DNA of 64,000 nt from Chromatiaceae bacterium (GCA_024235215.1 JACKMU010000004.1:62001-126000); one strand, 5' to 3'. Counted from the first letter of the stretch, positions 1 to 8,402 are shown. A program made the numbers and translations. The notes: generated by a model not told the origin, from the sequence alone.

Positions 1-290
1 CTGAGATGGAACTCGGCGGCAGTGCCGTCTCCTTCAGCGAGATAAACCTGCCCCAGCAGCAGGCGTGCCCGTGCATTGCTCGGCTGTTCGCGCAGGATCG
101 ATTTGACCGCGTCAGATGCCGATTCTGTCCGACCCTCTGCGAGCAGCTGCGCCACCTGGTCCAGCGTGAGCAGCTGTTCCTTGAGGGGCTCCTCCCGGCA
201 CCCGGCAAGTCCCAGCGCACAAACCACAACGACGATGACTGACAGCTGCCAAAGCCTCGCTCGTACCTGCTTGAACCGGGGAAGATCCAT
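1..290 (-). CDS. TPR-repeat lipoprotein, PrsT-like (5' part only)
   Basis: The reading frame starts at ATG 290-288 and runs off the left edge, so only about 96 N-terminal residues are visible. They show a basic N-terminus, a hydrophobic stretch and a lipobox ending LGLAGC, hence an outer- or inner-membrane lipoprotein. A tetratricopeptide unit follows (ILREQPSNARARLLLGQVYL). This pattern of lipoprotein signal plus long TPR array is that of PrsT, the TPR protein of PEP-CTERM/exosortase loci. The family call is an inference from the N-terminus and from the promoter signals upstream. Other TPR lipoproteins remain possible. Downstream genes lie outside the window. Confidence 0.6.
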   Translation of the reverse strand, partial: MDLPRFKQVRARLWQLSVIVVVVCALGLAGCREEPLKEQLLTLDQVAQLLAEGRTESASDAVKSILREQPSNARARLLLGQVYLAEGDGTAAEFHL

Positions 291-304
291 AACCCGATCT
301 GACA

Positions 305-319
305 GCAAATACCACGCCA
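305..319 (-). promoter_or_regulatory. sigma-54 (-24/-12) type promoter
   Basis: Read on the minus strand this is TGGCGTGGTATTTGC. The GG and GC doublets have the exact 12-bp register of sigma-54 promoters (consensus TGGCAC-N5-TTGC). Transcription would start near 293, only a few bases before the ATG at 290. That would leave almost no leader, so either translation starts in an unusual way or the match is fortuitous. Confidence 0.45.
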
Positions 320-380
320 AGAAAATAAGCGTATGAATAAACGAATGTTTCTGCGACTGATTCGTACGCCGGCGGTAAAA

Positions 381-397
381 TGTAAATTTTTCTGACG
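381..397 (-). promoter_or_regulatory. candidate exosortase-system upstream box
   Basis: The minus strand reads CGTCAGAAAAATTTACA. It resembles, from memory, the TGTCGGA...TTTACA element found upstream of PEP-CTERM/exosortase genes controlled by PrsK-PrsR and sigma-54. It lies about 70 bp upstream of the -24/-12 candidate, a normal enhancer distance. The rest of 291-589 shows no gene. Confidence 0.35.
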
Positions 398-589
398 TGG
401 AATAGCGCGTGCCCGGTCGGTGTGGAGGTGCGCAGAGAACCGCTCCGCCCGGGGTTTGATCGGCGTCAGCGCAGCGGACACATCAAGGAACGAGAGCGCG
501 CCACGCTCATCCCCAGTGACAGCCAACGAGTCTGGTCAGGCTGGCAACACTTTCCGTTTGCTCTGTTTCGCCGAACCAAGCCGACCGGA

Positions 590-2350
590 TCAGAACCCTT
601 GGGCTGAGGAGGTACTGCGGCGCGGATCCGCACCTCCGTACAAAGTGCCGTCACTGCCTATCAGGATACTCTGACTGGCGCCCATCGCTGCCTTGCGCAC
701 CACCTTGTGTCCCATCTCCTCCAGCAGCCGCACCGTATCCGGACTGATCCCCTCTTCGATCCGAATCTCATCCGGCAGCCACTGGTGATGCACCCTGGGT
801 GCGCTGACCGCGGCCTGGATATTCAGGTGATGATCGATCACATTCATCAGTACCTGCAGCGTGGTGGTGATGATGCGCGATCCGCCTGGACTACCGGTCA
901 CCAGAAAATTCTTGCCCTGTTTCTTGACGATGGTCGGGGACATCGAGCTGAGCATACGCTTGTGCGGCTCGATCTTGTTGGCTTCGCCGCCGATCAGGCC
1001 GTACGCATTGGGCACACCTGGCTTGGCGCTGAAGTCATCCATCTCATTGTTGAGCAGAAAACCGGCGCCTTCGACCACGATATGGGATCCATAACTGAAA
1101 TTGATGGTGTAGGTGTTGGAAACAGCGTTACCGAATCTGTCGACGATGGAGAAGTGAGTGGTCTCATCGCTCTCGTATGGGAGCGGATTACCCGGCCGCA
1201 ACGTGGCGCTATTGGTGGCGCGCGTTCGATTGATCGCATCGCGCTGCAGTTGCGCATACGCCTTGGAAGTCAGCCCCTTGAGCGGCACCTGGATGAAATC
1301 GGTATCGCCCAGATACTCCGAGCGGTCGGCATAGGCACGCTTCATCGCTTCGGCCATCAAATGAATGGTCTGCGCGGAGTTGTGCCCGGTCCAACTGATC
1401 GGGAACCCCTCGAGCACGTTCAGGATCTGTACGATATGGGCGCCGCCTGAGCTGGGCGGACTCATCGAATAGATGTCGTAACCGCGGTAGTTGCCATGCA
1501 CTGGTACCCGAACCGCGGGCCGGTAGTTCTTCAGATCCTCATGCGTGATCAACCCACCCCCGCGCTGCATTTCAGCAACAATCAGGTCGGCGGTGCGCCC
1601 CTCGTAGAAACCCTTGACCCCCTGTGCCGCGATGCGCTTCAACGTCTCCGCCAGATCCTGCTGCAGGAAGCGCTCTCCCGGCTGGTAGCTGCTACCATCC
1701 GGTTTGAAGAAGACCTTGCGACTGGACGCATGCTTTTGCAAACGGTCGGCGGCACGCTGAATGCCGTCGCTGAAACGGGCCGGTATGATGAACCCCTCTT
1801 GGGCGAGCCGGATCGCCGGCTCCAGCGCCTTGGCCAACGAAATGGTACCGTACTTCTCCAATGCCAGTGCCAGACCCGCCACGCTACCGGGAACACCGGC
1901 TGACTTGTGCGAATAGCGACTCAACTCCTCATCGGCATTGCCATCCGCGCCAATGAACATATCCCGGCTGGCGCCTGCCGGTGCCTTCTCCCGGTAATCG
2001 ATCGCGACCACCTCATCCTGCTGCTCGGAAGAGATGAGCATGAATCCACCACCACCGATATTACCCGAGCGTGGCTGCGTCACCGCCAGCGCAAAGGCTG
2101 CAGTCACTGCGGCATCGACCGCGTTGCCGCCCTGCTCCAACACCTTCAGCGCCTCGTCTGTTGCCAGGTAGTGGCTGGTCACCACCATCCCGTTCCTGGC
2201 TTCGACCGGAACACTGCGGTCACCTTCCAGAATGGCCTGCTGCGCCAGTGATGGCATGCTGAGCAGCAGGGCAAACCACAGTGAAAATGCCCGAGTCAGG
2301 CAGATAAGCTTCGTTACCAGCAAATGGGAAAACACGGATAGTTCCTTCAT
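590..2350 (-). CDS. ggt: gamma-glutamyltransferase
   Basis: Periplasmic gamma-glutamyltranspeptidase that cleaves glutathione and transfers or hydrolyses its gamma-glutamyl group. The product is about 586 residues, normal for the family. The N-terminus is a signal peptide ending near SMPSLAQQ. The autoprocessing site and catalytic threonine are in TTHFSIVD at about residue 397, and the downstream LLNNEMDDFSAKPG segment matches the family. ATG 2350 was chosen over the TTG at 2395 because AGGAG lies 8 bases before it. The gene shares its strand with the cytochrome c and AlgZR genes but is separated from them by non-coding sequence, so it is probably an independent unit in glutathione turnover. 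Confidence 0.95.
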   Translation of the reverse strand: MKELSVFSHLLVTKLICLTRAFSLWFALLLSMPSLAQQAILEGDRSVPVEARNGMVVTSHYLATDEALKVLEQGGNAVDAAVTAAFALAVTQPRSGNIGGGGFMLISSEQQDEVVAIDYREKAPAGASRDMFIGADGNADEELSRYSHKSAGVPGSVAGLALALEKYGTISLAKALEPAIRLAQEGFIIPARFSDGIQRAADRLQKHASSRKVFFKPDGSSYQPGERFLQQDLAETLKRIAAQGVKGFYEGRTADLIVAEMQRGGGLITHEDLKNYRPAVRVPVHGNYRGYDIYSMSPPSSGGAHIVQILNVLEGFPISWTGHNSAQTIHLMAEAMKRAYADRSEYLGDTDFIQVPLKGLTSKAYAQLQRDAINRTRATNSATLRPGNPLPYESDETTHFSIVDRFGNAVSNTYTINFSYGSHIVVEGAGFLLNNEMDDFSAKPGVPNAYGLIGGEANKIEPHKRMLSSMSPTIVKKQGKNFLVTGSPGGSRIITTTLQVLMNVIDHHLNIQAAVSAPRVHHQWLPDEIRIEEGISPDTVRLLEEMGHKVVRKAAMGASQSILIGSDGTLYGGADPRRSTSSAQGF

Positions 2351-2447
2351 GGCCGCAGCTCCTGCTATTTGTGGGAGTCGGTACTTACTCTCCAAGCCTA
2401 GACGCTGCAGAACAGAATTCTACCCGGTAGCTTTTGTCGGATTCGGG

Positions 2448-2912
2448 TCAGTTACAATAGCGCTCGAACATTTTCTGGTCTTTCTGGGCATGCTCCGGGT
2501 CGCCCTTTTCCAGCGCCCGCTGAAGCGCGATCCGCCAATGCGTACAGGGCGGTGGAAATTGCTCCTCGAGGATGTAGCTGGCGATTTTTACCAGCATCTC
2601 TTCCGGCAACGGGAGCGGCGGCATCAATCCGAGCTGAGAGACCGCTTCATCGTGCTTTGCCGTCTCCGACGAGGGTGATTTGACGAACTCCACCATGCTG
2701 CGAATGAAATCCGCATCATCCAGCGTACCCATCCGGTAGATTCGCTGCACACCCCACATCGGTGGCCCCAGCGGTGGGTCTAGCTCGGTGTTGTGGCAGA
2801 TGTGACAGGCGGGATAGAGACTTTTCCCAGCGCTAGCATCCGGGCTCAATGCATGGCCGTTGGCTGCGTAGAGCAGCACGGCAAGCAGCAGCGGAGTGGA
2901 ACGTCTGTTCAT
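2448..2912 (-). CDS. small periplasmic c-type cytochrome
   Basis: A secreted protein of about 154 residues with signal peptide (MNRRSTPLLLAVLLYAANGHA) and one haem c site, CHICH at residues 36-40. A later LMPPLPLPEEM segment offers the usual axial methionine. This is a class I-like mono-haem cytochrome, presumably a soluble periplasmic electron carrier; its partner is not evident. The upstream in-frame start at 2972 would spoil the signal peptide, so ATG 2912 is preferred. The C-terminus (after the second cysteine-containing motif PPPCTHW) is rich in charged residues and extends beyond the haem fold. Nearest neighbours are ggt and algR; neither explains its role. Confidence 0.8.
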   Translation of the reverse strand: MNRRSTPLLLAVLLYAANGHALSPDASAGKSLYPACHICHNTELDPPLGPPMWGVQRIYRMGTLDDADFIRSMVEFVKSPSSETAKHDEAVSQLGLMPPLPLPEEMLVKIASYILEEQFPPPCTHWRIALQRALEKGDPEHAQKDQKMFERYCN

Positions 2913-3030
2913 GTGAGGTATTCCAAATGAATAAAGTATTACTATGACAGACTCAATGTCGGTGTAAAACACCTTTTAGGCCACCTTTTATCCCATCCCG
3001 CAGCGCAGCCCGCAGCAGCAGGGGCGACCT

Positions 3031-3762
3031 TCACTCCCCCTGCCGCAGCCAGCGTCGGATACGCGGCAGATGGCGGCGGCTGATCTCCGGCTGGGCATCG
3101 CTTTCGGCCAGCCTCGCCAGGCAACGGCCGTCAGCAAGCTTTATCAATCCGATCAGTCGCTTTCGAGCCACCAGCGTGTTGCGGTGAATACGCAGGAAAA
3201 GCTCGCCGAAACGCGCCTCCAGCGACTTGAGCGACTCCTCCAGCAGAACCTCCCCGTCACTGCTGATCAACGTGACATATTTCTGGTCGGCACGCAGCAG
3301 TACCACATCCTGCACCGCGATCCGTTTGATCCCGCCGCGGTAGCTGGTGCTGATGTGGGTGGGCCGCTGCATAGGCTTTTGCAGCGACCGCAGTTGCGCC
3401 CGTGTGGGCACCCCGGCGCGCTGCAGCGAGCGCTCCAGCCGATCACGGCGGATCGGTTTCAGCAGATAATCCGCCGCATTCCCCCGGAATGCCTCCAGCG
3501 CGTGCTCTTCATACGCGGTGACGAAGATCACCGCAGGCGGAGGTTCCATTCCGGAGAGTCTGGCCGCGGCTTCGATGCCATCCATCTCCGGCATGCGGAT
3601 GTCCATCAGCACCAGATCGACCGCCATCCGTTGACACAACTGCATGGCATGCAGCCCATTTTCGGCTTCACCGACGACGCTGTAGGGTAGGCCTATCTCC
3701 CCGATCAGCGCGCGCAGCCGTTCGCGTGCCGGCGCTTCATCATCCACGATCAGTATTCTCAT
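3031..3762 (-). CDS. algR: LytTR response regulator AlgR
   Basis: Two-domain response regulator of 243 residues. The receiver domain carries the acidic pair D7-D8, phospho-acceptor D54 (VLMDIRMPEMDG) and a conserved lysine in LLKPI. The C-terminal half is a LytTR DNA-binding domain (LRIHRNTLVARKRL). ATG 3762 is preferred over the GTG at 3777: the start lies 2 bases after the stop of algZ, with GGAG upstream, so the pair is translationally coupled. The order algZ-algR divergent from argH is that of Pseudomonas, where AlgR controls surface polysaccharide and twitching genes. Which genes it controls here cannot be told from sequence. Confidence 0.9.
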   Translation of the reverse strand: MRILIVDDEAPARERLRALIGEIGLPYSVVGEAENGLHAMQLCQRMAVDLVLMDIRMPEMDGIEAAARLSGMEPPPAVIFVTAYEEHALEAFRGNAADYLLKPIRRDRLERSLQRAGVPTRAQLRSLQKPMQRPTHISTSYRGGIKRIAVQDVVLLRADQKYVTLISSDGEVLLEESLKSLEARFGELFLRIHRNTLVARKRLIGLIKLADGRCLARLAESDAQPEISRRHLPRIRRWLRQGE

Positions 3763-3764
3763 TG

Positions 3765-4823
3765 TCACGGACTCCACGGATAGGGAAACACCACCCGGAC
3801 CTGAAACTCACCGTCGACTTCGCCGATGGAGAGCTGCGCCTCGTCCTGGAAGAAGCCCATCAGCCGCTGCCGCGTGTTCTCCAGCGCCATCGCATTACCC
3901 TTGCGCTGTACCCCCTGACTGCCGGTGGCCGGCAAGGTGTTGCGGATGCTGATGTTGACCCGGTTGCGCCGATAGCGCCCGGTCACCTGGATGGAGCCCG
4001 GTTCGGAAGAGGTTTCAATGCCATGATAGACAGCATTCTCCAGCAGCGGCTGTAGAATCAGCGGCGGCAGCTCCGCCTGTTCCGGCAACATCTCCAGATC
4101 CCAGACTACCTGCAGACGGTCGCCAAGACGCTGCTCCTCGATGCGCAGATAGCCGCGCACCAGTTCCAGTTCGTCGCCCAGGGTGGAGCGGCGCCGGCTG
4201 TCGGAGAGACTGGCACGAAACAGGTCGGAGAGATCCTGCACCACCTCCTCCGCCAACCTGGGATCGGCGCGTGTCAGATTGGCGATGGTGTTCATGCTGT
4301 TGAAAAGGAAATGGGGGCGTATCCGTGACTGCAGCGCCTGGAAGCGCGCCTCCGACTCCGCCTCCACCTGGCGGCGCCACAAGTGCTGCATGTAGAGATA
4401 ACGCAGCAGCAGTGCAGTGAAGATAGCACTGATGCCCAGGCTCTCAACCAGCAGTGCGGCACCACGAGAGGAGTCCGGCGGAATGTGCAGCAGCCACAAC
4501 GCACCGAACACGGTCAGCAGCGCGATGCAGAGTACCAGCAGCCAAGCCAGCAGGCCCGCACCGGTGCCGCCCATCTCGGCCAGCCAGGAGCGCGACAGGC
4601 AGAGCATCGCACTGCTGACCAGCGTAATCCACTGAATCAGCAGTGAACGCATGCTCAGTTCGGTGGTAAAACCTTGCAGCGACTCTGTTCCGGCAAGCGT
4701 TAACAGTATTGCCAACAGCTCGACCGTGATCACCAGCGCAAAGAGCACGCGTATGCTGCAGAAATTGGGCAGGAAGGAGCCCGCGCCGCTCTCCTTGCCG
4801 GCTGTTGTTTCTGCTTGCGTCAT
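3765..4823 (-). CDS. algZ: LytS/AlgZ-family sensor histidine kinase
   Basis: Membrane sensor kinase of 352 residues and partner of the downstream AlgR. Residues 25-145 hold about four hydrophobic segments. The His_kinase (PF06580) domain follows, with the phosphorylated histidine in RPHFLFNSMNTI at about residue 171 and the N-box LQPLLENAVYHGIE in the ATPase part. The glycine boxes are short and atypical, as usual in this family. It overlaps nothing upstream; the 235-bp gap to argH holds the divergent promoters. The signal it senses is unknown. Confidence 0.9.
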   Translation of the reverse strand: MTQAETTAGKESGAGSFLPNFCSIRVLFALVITVELLAILLTLAGTESLQGFTTELSMRSLLIQWITLVSSAMLCLSRSWLAEMGGTGAGLLAWLLVLCIALLTVFGALWLLHIPPDSSRGAALLVESLGISAIFTALLLRYLYMQHLWRRQVEAESEARFQALQSRIRPHFLFNSMNTIANLTRADPRLAEEVVQDLSDLFRASLSDSRRRSTLGDELELVRGYLRIEEQRLGDRLQVVWDLEMLPEQAELPPLILQPLLENAVYHGIETSSEPGSIQVTGRYRRNRVNISIRNTLPATGSQGVQRKGNAMALENTRQRLMGFFQDEAQLSIGEVDGEFQVRVVFPYPWSP

Positions 4824-4892
4824 AGTCGGAAAGAATCCTGATACAATTCTCGAATTCGAGCCATCCAGCTCGTGTTATGCATGGTAACGGAT

Positions 4893-4907
4893 GTCGGCGG
4901 CGCCGAC
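4893..4907. repeat. short hairpin in the algZ-argH gap
   Basis: GTCGGCGGCGCCGAC, a 6-bp perfect inverted repeat with a 3-base loop, between the divergent genes. It could be a small structured element or a chance GC-rich palindrome. Confidence 0.35.
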
Positions 4908-4970
4908 TTGATAGCTAAATATAGCGCTTTCGGCTCCGGCATTTCGAGCGCGAGGGCCGACGCCGCAGTC

Positions 4971-5004
4971 AGAGATCACCCGGGTGTGTTGCAAGGTGAT
5001 CTCT
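4971..5004. repeat. 10-bp perfect inverted repeat upstream of argH
   Basis: AGAGATCACC (4971-4980) and its exact complement GGTGATCTCT (4995-5004) flank a 14-base spacer, about 55 bp before the argH start. No T-run follows, so it is not a standard terminator. It does not match the ArgR box. An operator or leader hairpin for argH or algZ is possible. Confidence 0.5.
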
Positions 5005-5058
5005 GCGCACATGAATTTGGCGGCCCGATCGGGCCAGCAACCCCGGGATAAGTGACAG

Positions 5059-6444
5059 ATGAGCGATAAAAAACTCTGGTCTGGCCGATTCAACCAACCG
5101 ACCGATGCCTTCGTCGAGGCGTTTACCGCCTCAGTCGAGTTCGATCAACGACTCTACCGATACGACATAGCGGGCTCCATCGCCCATGCGCGCATGCTGT
5201 CCCGGGCCGGAATCCTCAGTGAGCAGGAGTGCGACGCGATCGTTACCGGTCTGGAGAGGATCCGCGATCGCATCGATCAGGGCAGTTTCCCCTGGTCGGT
5301 GGAGCTGGAGGACGTCCACATGAATATCGAATCGGCACTGACCGATGCGATCGGCTATGCCGGAAAGAAACTGCACACCGGTCGCTCGCGCAACGATCAG
5401 GTAGCTACCGACATCCGCCTCTGGCTGCGTGATGAGATCGCCGAGATCCGGCGTGGCATCCTCACCCTGCAGCAAGCGCTGCTGGAGAGCGCCGAGCGTG
5501 AGACGGAGACCATCATGCCGGGCTTCACTCACCTGCAGACCGCTCAACCGATCACCTTCGGCCACCACATGATGGCCTGGTTCGAAATGCTGGAACGAGA
5601 CCGCGGGCGACTGGCAGACTGCAGCAGGCGGATGAACGTCATGCCGCTGGGAGCGGCGGCGCTGGCCGGCACCACTTACCCGATCGACCGCCACTACAGC
5701 GCACAGTTGCTCGGCTTCGAGCGCCCCGCAGAAAATTCGTTGGATGCGGTCAGTGACCGCGACTTCGCCATCGAGTTCAGCGCCGCGGCGGCGCTGATCA
5801 TGATGCACCTGTCGCGCATGTCGGAGGAGCTGATCATCTGGTCCTCCGCCCAGTTTGCTTTCATCGAACTCTCCGACAGCTTCTGCACCGGCTCCTCGAT
5901 TATGCCGCAGAAAAAAAATCCCGATGTACCCGAACTGATTCGCGGGAAGAGTGGGCGTATCTTCGGCCATCTGATCAGCCTGCTGACGTTGATGAAGGGG
6001 CAGCCGCTGGCCTACAACAAAGATAATCAGGAGGACAAGGAGCCACTTTTCGACTGCGTCGACAACCTCAAGGGCTCACTCAGGATATTCGCTGACATGA
6101 TCCCGGCAATCCACTGCCGCAGGGAGAACATGCGCGCCGCCGCACTGAAGGGGTTCGCCACCGCAACCGATCTCGCCGACTATCTGGTACGCCGCGGCAC
6201 GCCTTTCCGCGATGCCCACGAGGTGGTTGGCAAGGCGGTAGCGCGCTGCGTCGAGAAAGGGTGCGATCTGGCTGATCTTACCCTGCAGGAGCTGCAGGCG
6301 TTCTCCCCCGGGATCGATGAAAAGGTGTTCACCGTGCTGACCCTGGAAGGATCGGTCGCCGCGCGCAATCACATCGGTGGAACCGCCCCGGATCAGGTGC
6401 GCGCCGCGATAGCACGTGCCCGGGACCGGCTGGCGCAGGAGTGA
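5059..6444 (+). CDS. argH: argininosuccinate lyase
   Basis: Last step of arginine biosynthesis: splits argininosuccinate to arginine and fumarate in the cytoplasm as a homotetramer. 461 residues, full length. The fumarase/aspartase superfamily signature GSSIMPQKKNPD sits at about residue 278, and the HTGRSRNDQ substrate-binding segment is near residue 110. It is divergent from algZ, a conserved arrangement. The next gene, a MazG-type hydrolase, starts 6 bases after the argH stop, so the two probably share a transcript. Confidence 0.98.
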   Translation: MSDKKLWSGRFNQPTDAFVEAFTASVEFDQRLYRYDIAGSIAHARMLSRAGILSEQECDAIVTGLERIRDRIDQGSFPWSVELEDVHMNIESALTDAIGYAGKKLHTGRSRNDQVATDIRLWLRDEIAEIRRGILTLQQALLESAERETETIMPGFTHLQTAQPITFGHHMMAWFEMLERDRGRLADCSRRMNVMPLGAAALAGTTYPIDRHYSAQLLGFERPAENSLDAVSDRDFAIEFSAAAALIMMHLSRMSEELIIWSSAQFAFIELSDSFCTGSSIMPQKKNPDVPELIRGKSGRIFGHLISLLTLMKGQPLAYNKDNQEDKEPLFDCVDNLKGSLRIFADMIPAIHCRRENMRAAALKGFATATDLADYLVRRGTPFRDAHEVVGKAVARCVEKGCDLADLTLQELQAFSPGIDEKVFTVLTLEGSVAARNHIGGTAPDQVRAAIARARDRLAQE

Positions 6445-6450
6445 CGGCAG

Positions 6451-6804
6451 ATGCCCAAGGACAGTCTCGATCAACTGAATCTGCGGCTGAAAATGTTCGC
6501 ACACGAACGCAACTGGGAGCAGTTCCACTCGCCGAAGAACCTCTCCATGGCAATGATCGCCGAGTGTGCGGAGCTGGTGGAGCACTTTCAATGGCTGAGT
6601 GAAGCACAGAGTCAGGATCTGACACCGGAGAAGAAAGAGCAGGTGGCGTTGGAGGCGGCGGATATCCTGATCTATCTGATCCGCTTCTGCGAGCGCCTGG
6701 AGATCGATCTGGTGGCGGCCGCCAACCGCAAACTGGCGATCAACGAGCAGCGTTATCCAGCAGCCAAGGTATACGGCGACGCCCGCAGGGCGGACGAATA
6801 CTAG
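6451..6804 (+). CDS. MazG-type nucleotide pyrophosphohydrolase (dCTPase-like)
   Basis: Small all-alpha NTP pyrophosphohydrolase of 117 residues, related to the RS21-C6/DCTPP1 group that hydrolyses dCTP and modified dNTPs. The metal-binding helices are visible: EcaELVEHFQWL at about 39-50 (E-x3-E type) and the later EAADILIYLIRF (E-x2-D). It begins 6 bases after argH. Its stop codon TAG (6802-6804) lies inside the terminal repeat of the palindromic element that follows, so the last residues may have been set by insertion of that element. The house-cleaning role is inferred from family. Confidence 0.85.
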   Translation: MPKDSLDQLNLRLKMFAHERNWEQFHSPKNLSMAMIAECAELVEHFQWLSEAQSQDLTPEKKEQVALEAADILIYLIRFCERLEIDLVAAANRKLAINEQRYPAAKVYGDARRADEY

Positions 6805-6968
6805 GAGCCTGTCGGCCTATGGATGTTTCTACTGCGGAAGTGGGAGAGCAGTCCAAATATTCCCCGATTTTCGTTACATAGGCCCACTATACGCCTCAAA
6901 TCGGGAACCATTTGGCCTCGCTCTCCCACTCCCTCGCTACGATCCCCCATAGTCCGACAGGCTTCTAG
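6801..6968. repeat. 168-bp palindromic element between convergent genes
   Basis: Terminal inverted repeats of 22 bp with two mismatches: CTAGGAGCCTGTCGGCCTATGG at the left and the complement of CTAGAAGCCTGTCGGACTATGG at the right. Two further nested arm pairs are exact: GTGGGAGAGC (6840-6849)/GCTCTCCCAC (6920-6929) and CCCGATTT (6863-6870)/AAATCGGG (6898-6905). The whole can fold into one long interrupted hairpin. It has no coding capacity. It looks like a MITE or REP-like element. CTAG at each end could be a 4-bp target duplication. Both flanking convergent genes stop within its ends. Confidence 0.75.
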
Positions 6969-7399
6969 GGTTTTCCGGGGCGGCCCAAAACGTGCTGGCC
7001 AAACCATCCACAGCGTACGCGACTGCGCCTGCTGCTGCCCTCCGACCAGCCCAGCATCGCTTCGTACTGGCTGGCCACCAGTTTGGCTTCAGGTACCACC
7101 GCAGTGATCGCCTCCACCAGAGACAGGCAGCCATCGGGCGTCGGTCGGAGCGTGATCCAGAGCAGATTCAGCTTGAGGTTCAGATCTGCAAACACCACAC
7201 GCTGTTCAAAGCGGGCAAACACAGACCTGAGCTCATTGATTGCCTGCTCGCGCCTGATCTCCGGCCAGCTGCCGATTTTAGGAATCAACATCATGAAGTC
7301 AGGCAGTGCACGGCCGCTCTCATCCCGAGTGGGCACCCGCTGCCACAGCGGCTGACCTGGGATGGGGTGCTGTTGTCGCTGTAGAGAGATACTGGACAT
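6965..7399 (-). CDS. hypothetical protein, unrecognised
   Basis: A 144-residue cytoplasmic protein that I do not recognise. The middle is moderately conserved in style (RREQAINELRSVFARFEQRV, then NLLWITLRPTPDGCLSLVEAI), ending in a basic, Arg-rich tail. There is no signal peptide or membrane segment. ATG 7399 is chosen because GGGAG lies 6 bases before it; the longer frame to 7426 has no ribosome site. The stop codon (6965-6967) falls inside the end of the palindromic element, so the C-terminus may be truncated or replaced. It is convergent with the MazG-type gene and divergent from the GGDEF gene. Confidence 0.65.
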   Translation of the reverse strand: MSSISLQRQQHPIPGQPLWQRVPTRDESGRALPDFMMLIPKIGSWPEIRREQAINELRSVFARFEQRVVFADLNLKLNLLWITLRPTPDGCLSLVEAITAVVPEAKLVASQYEAMLGWSEGSSRRSRVRCGWFGQHVLGRPGKP

Positions 7400-7571
7400 C
7401 AAGGACTCCCGGCTATTGCTCGGCACCAGTGCCTGACAACAACATAGACCGCTTTGGCGTCTCTGTCATCCCGCTCTCTGCGGGCACGCACGGACCGGAA
7501 CTAAAGTTTTGCCATGTATTGCCGCCATGGATCTGGTACTGGTGAGATCAATGAGGCGAAGGAGTAACAGC

Positions 7572-8402
7572 ATGAGTGAGATCATTGAACCTGGGGGAGT
7601 CTGCTTTCAACAGAGCCCCTGCGGCGTGTTGATTGCCGACGATCAGGGGACGATTCTGCAGATAAACCCGGCTTTGGAAGCGATGCTCGGGGTTCCGGCG
7701 GAGCATTTCATCGGCACGACCCGGGAGACCCTGGAACCCGCGGCCTACCGCTGCCTGTTCGACGGTGCGGGCACGATACTTGTTGCCGGGCCGGATGTTA
7801 ACCAACAGAGATGGCTCTCTTGCACAGAGAGTGAAGGTTCGGCGTATAGCGTCAAATTTTACCTGGATGTCACCGAACAGGTGCTGATGCAGCAACAGAT
7901 CAGTGCGTTGCAGGAGCAGGTGAATGACCTGACCATCACTGATGCTTTGACCGGTCTCGCCAATCCCCGGGCACTCAGCCGTGCATTGAACTCGCAAGTG
8001 ACCCGCAGCCGCCGCTACAACAATCCACTCTGTCTCGCGGTGGTGGCACTGGTCGATCATGCCAGTCCGGGAACCAAACTGAGCGACGAAGCGGTTCTCG
8101 CTGCCAGCCGCTACTTGCGTGACAGGCTGCGCTGGGTCGATACCATTGCGCGCTGGGATCATGACCACTTCATTATCATCCTCCCGGAGACGGGCGCCGA
8201 CGACGCTAACGATCTGATTTCCCAGATCAGCGTCGGATTCCTGGAAGATGAAGAGGCTTCCCGGCCGCAAGGTCATCACCTGGAACTGCGTTTCGGTCTG
8301 GCGCAGTGGAACAAGGGCAACGACAGCCAGATGTTGATGGACAGGGCGGCGCAGGCGCTCAGCTCGACCCAGGAGATGCTGGTCGCTGTCAGCAATACCT
8401 GA
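7572..8402 (+). CDS. PAS plus degenerate GGDEF domain protein
   Basis: About 276 residues. An N-terminal PAS domain (GVLIADDQGTILQINPALEAMLG, residues about 15-45) is followed by a short coiled linker and a diguanylate-cyclase fold beginning at TITDALTGLANPRAL. The catalytic GG[D/E]EF position reads RWDHDHF, so cyclase activity is unlikely, and the usual inhibitory RxxD site is not seen. It may bind a nucleotide or act as a regulator. ATG 7572 has GGAG upstream; the extended frame from 7509 has none. Its stop overlaps the cyaA start (TGATG), which suggests coupled synthesis with adenylate cyclase. Confidence 0.85.
   Translation: MSEIIEPGGVCFQQSPCGVLIADDQGTILQINPALEAMLGVPAEHFIGTTRETLEPAAYRCLFDGAGTILVAGPDVNQQRWLSCTESEGSAYSVKFYLDVTEQVLMQQQISALQEQVNDLTITDALTGLANPRALSRALNSQVTRSRRYNNPLCLAVVALVDHASPGTKLSDEAVLAASRYLRDRLRWVDTIARWDHDHFIIILPETGADDANDLISQISVGFLEDEEASRPQGHHLELRFGLAQWNKGNDSQMLMDRAAQALSSTQEMLVAVSNT

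Noticed and set aside
5131..5970. 279-codon open frame on the minus strand
   Set aside because: Wholly antisense to argH, which has all family motifs; the long frame follows from GC-rich codon structure.
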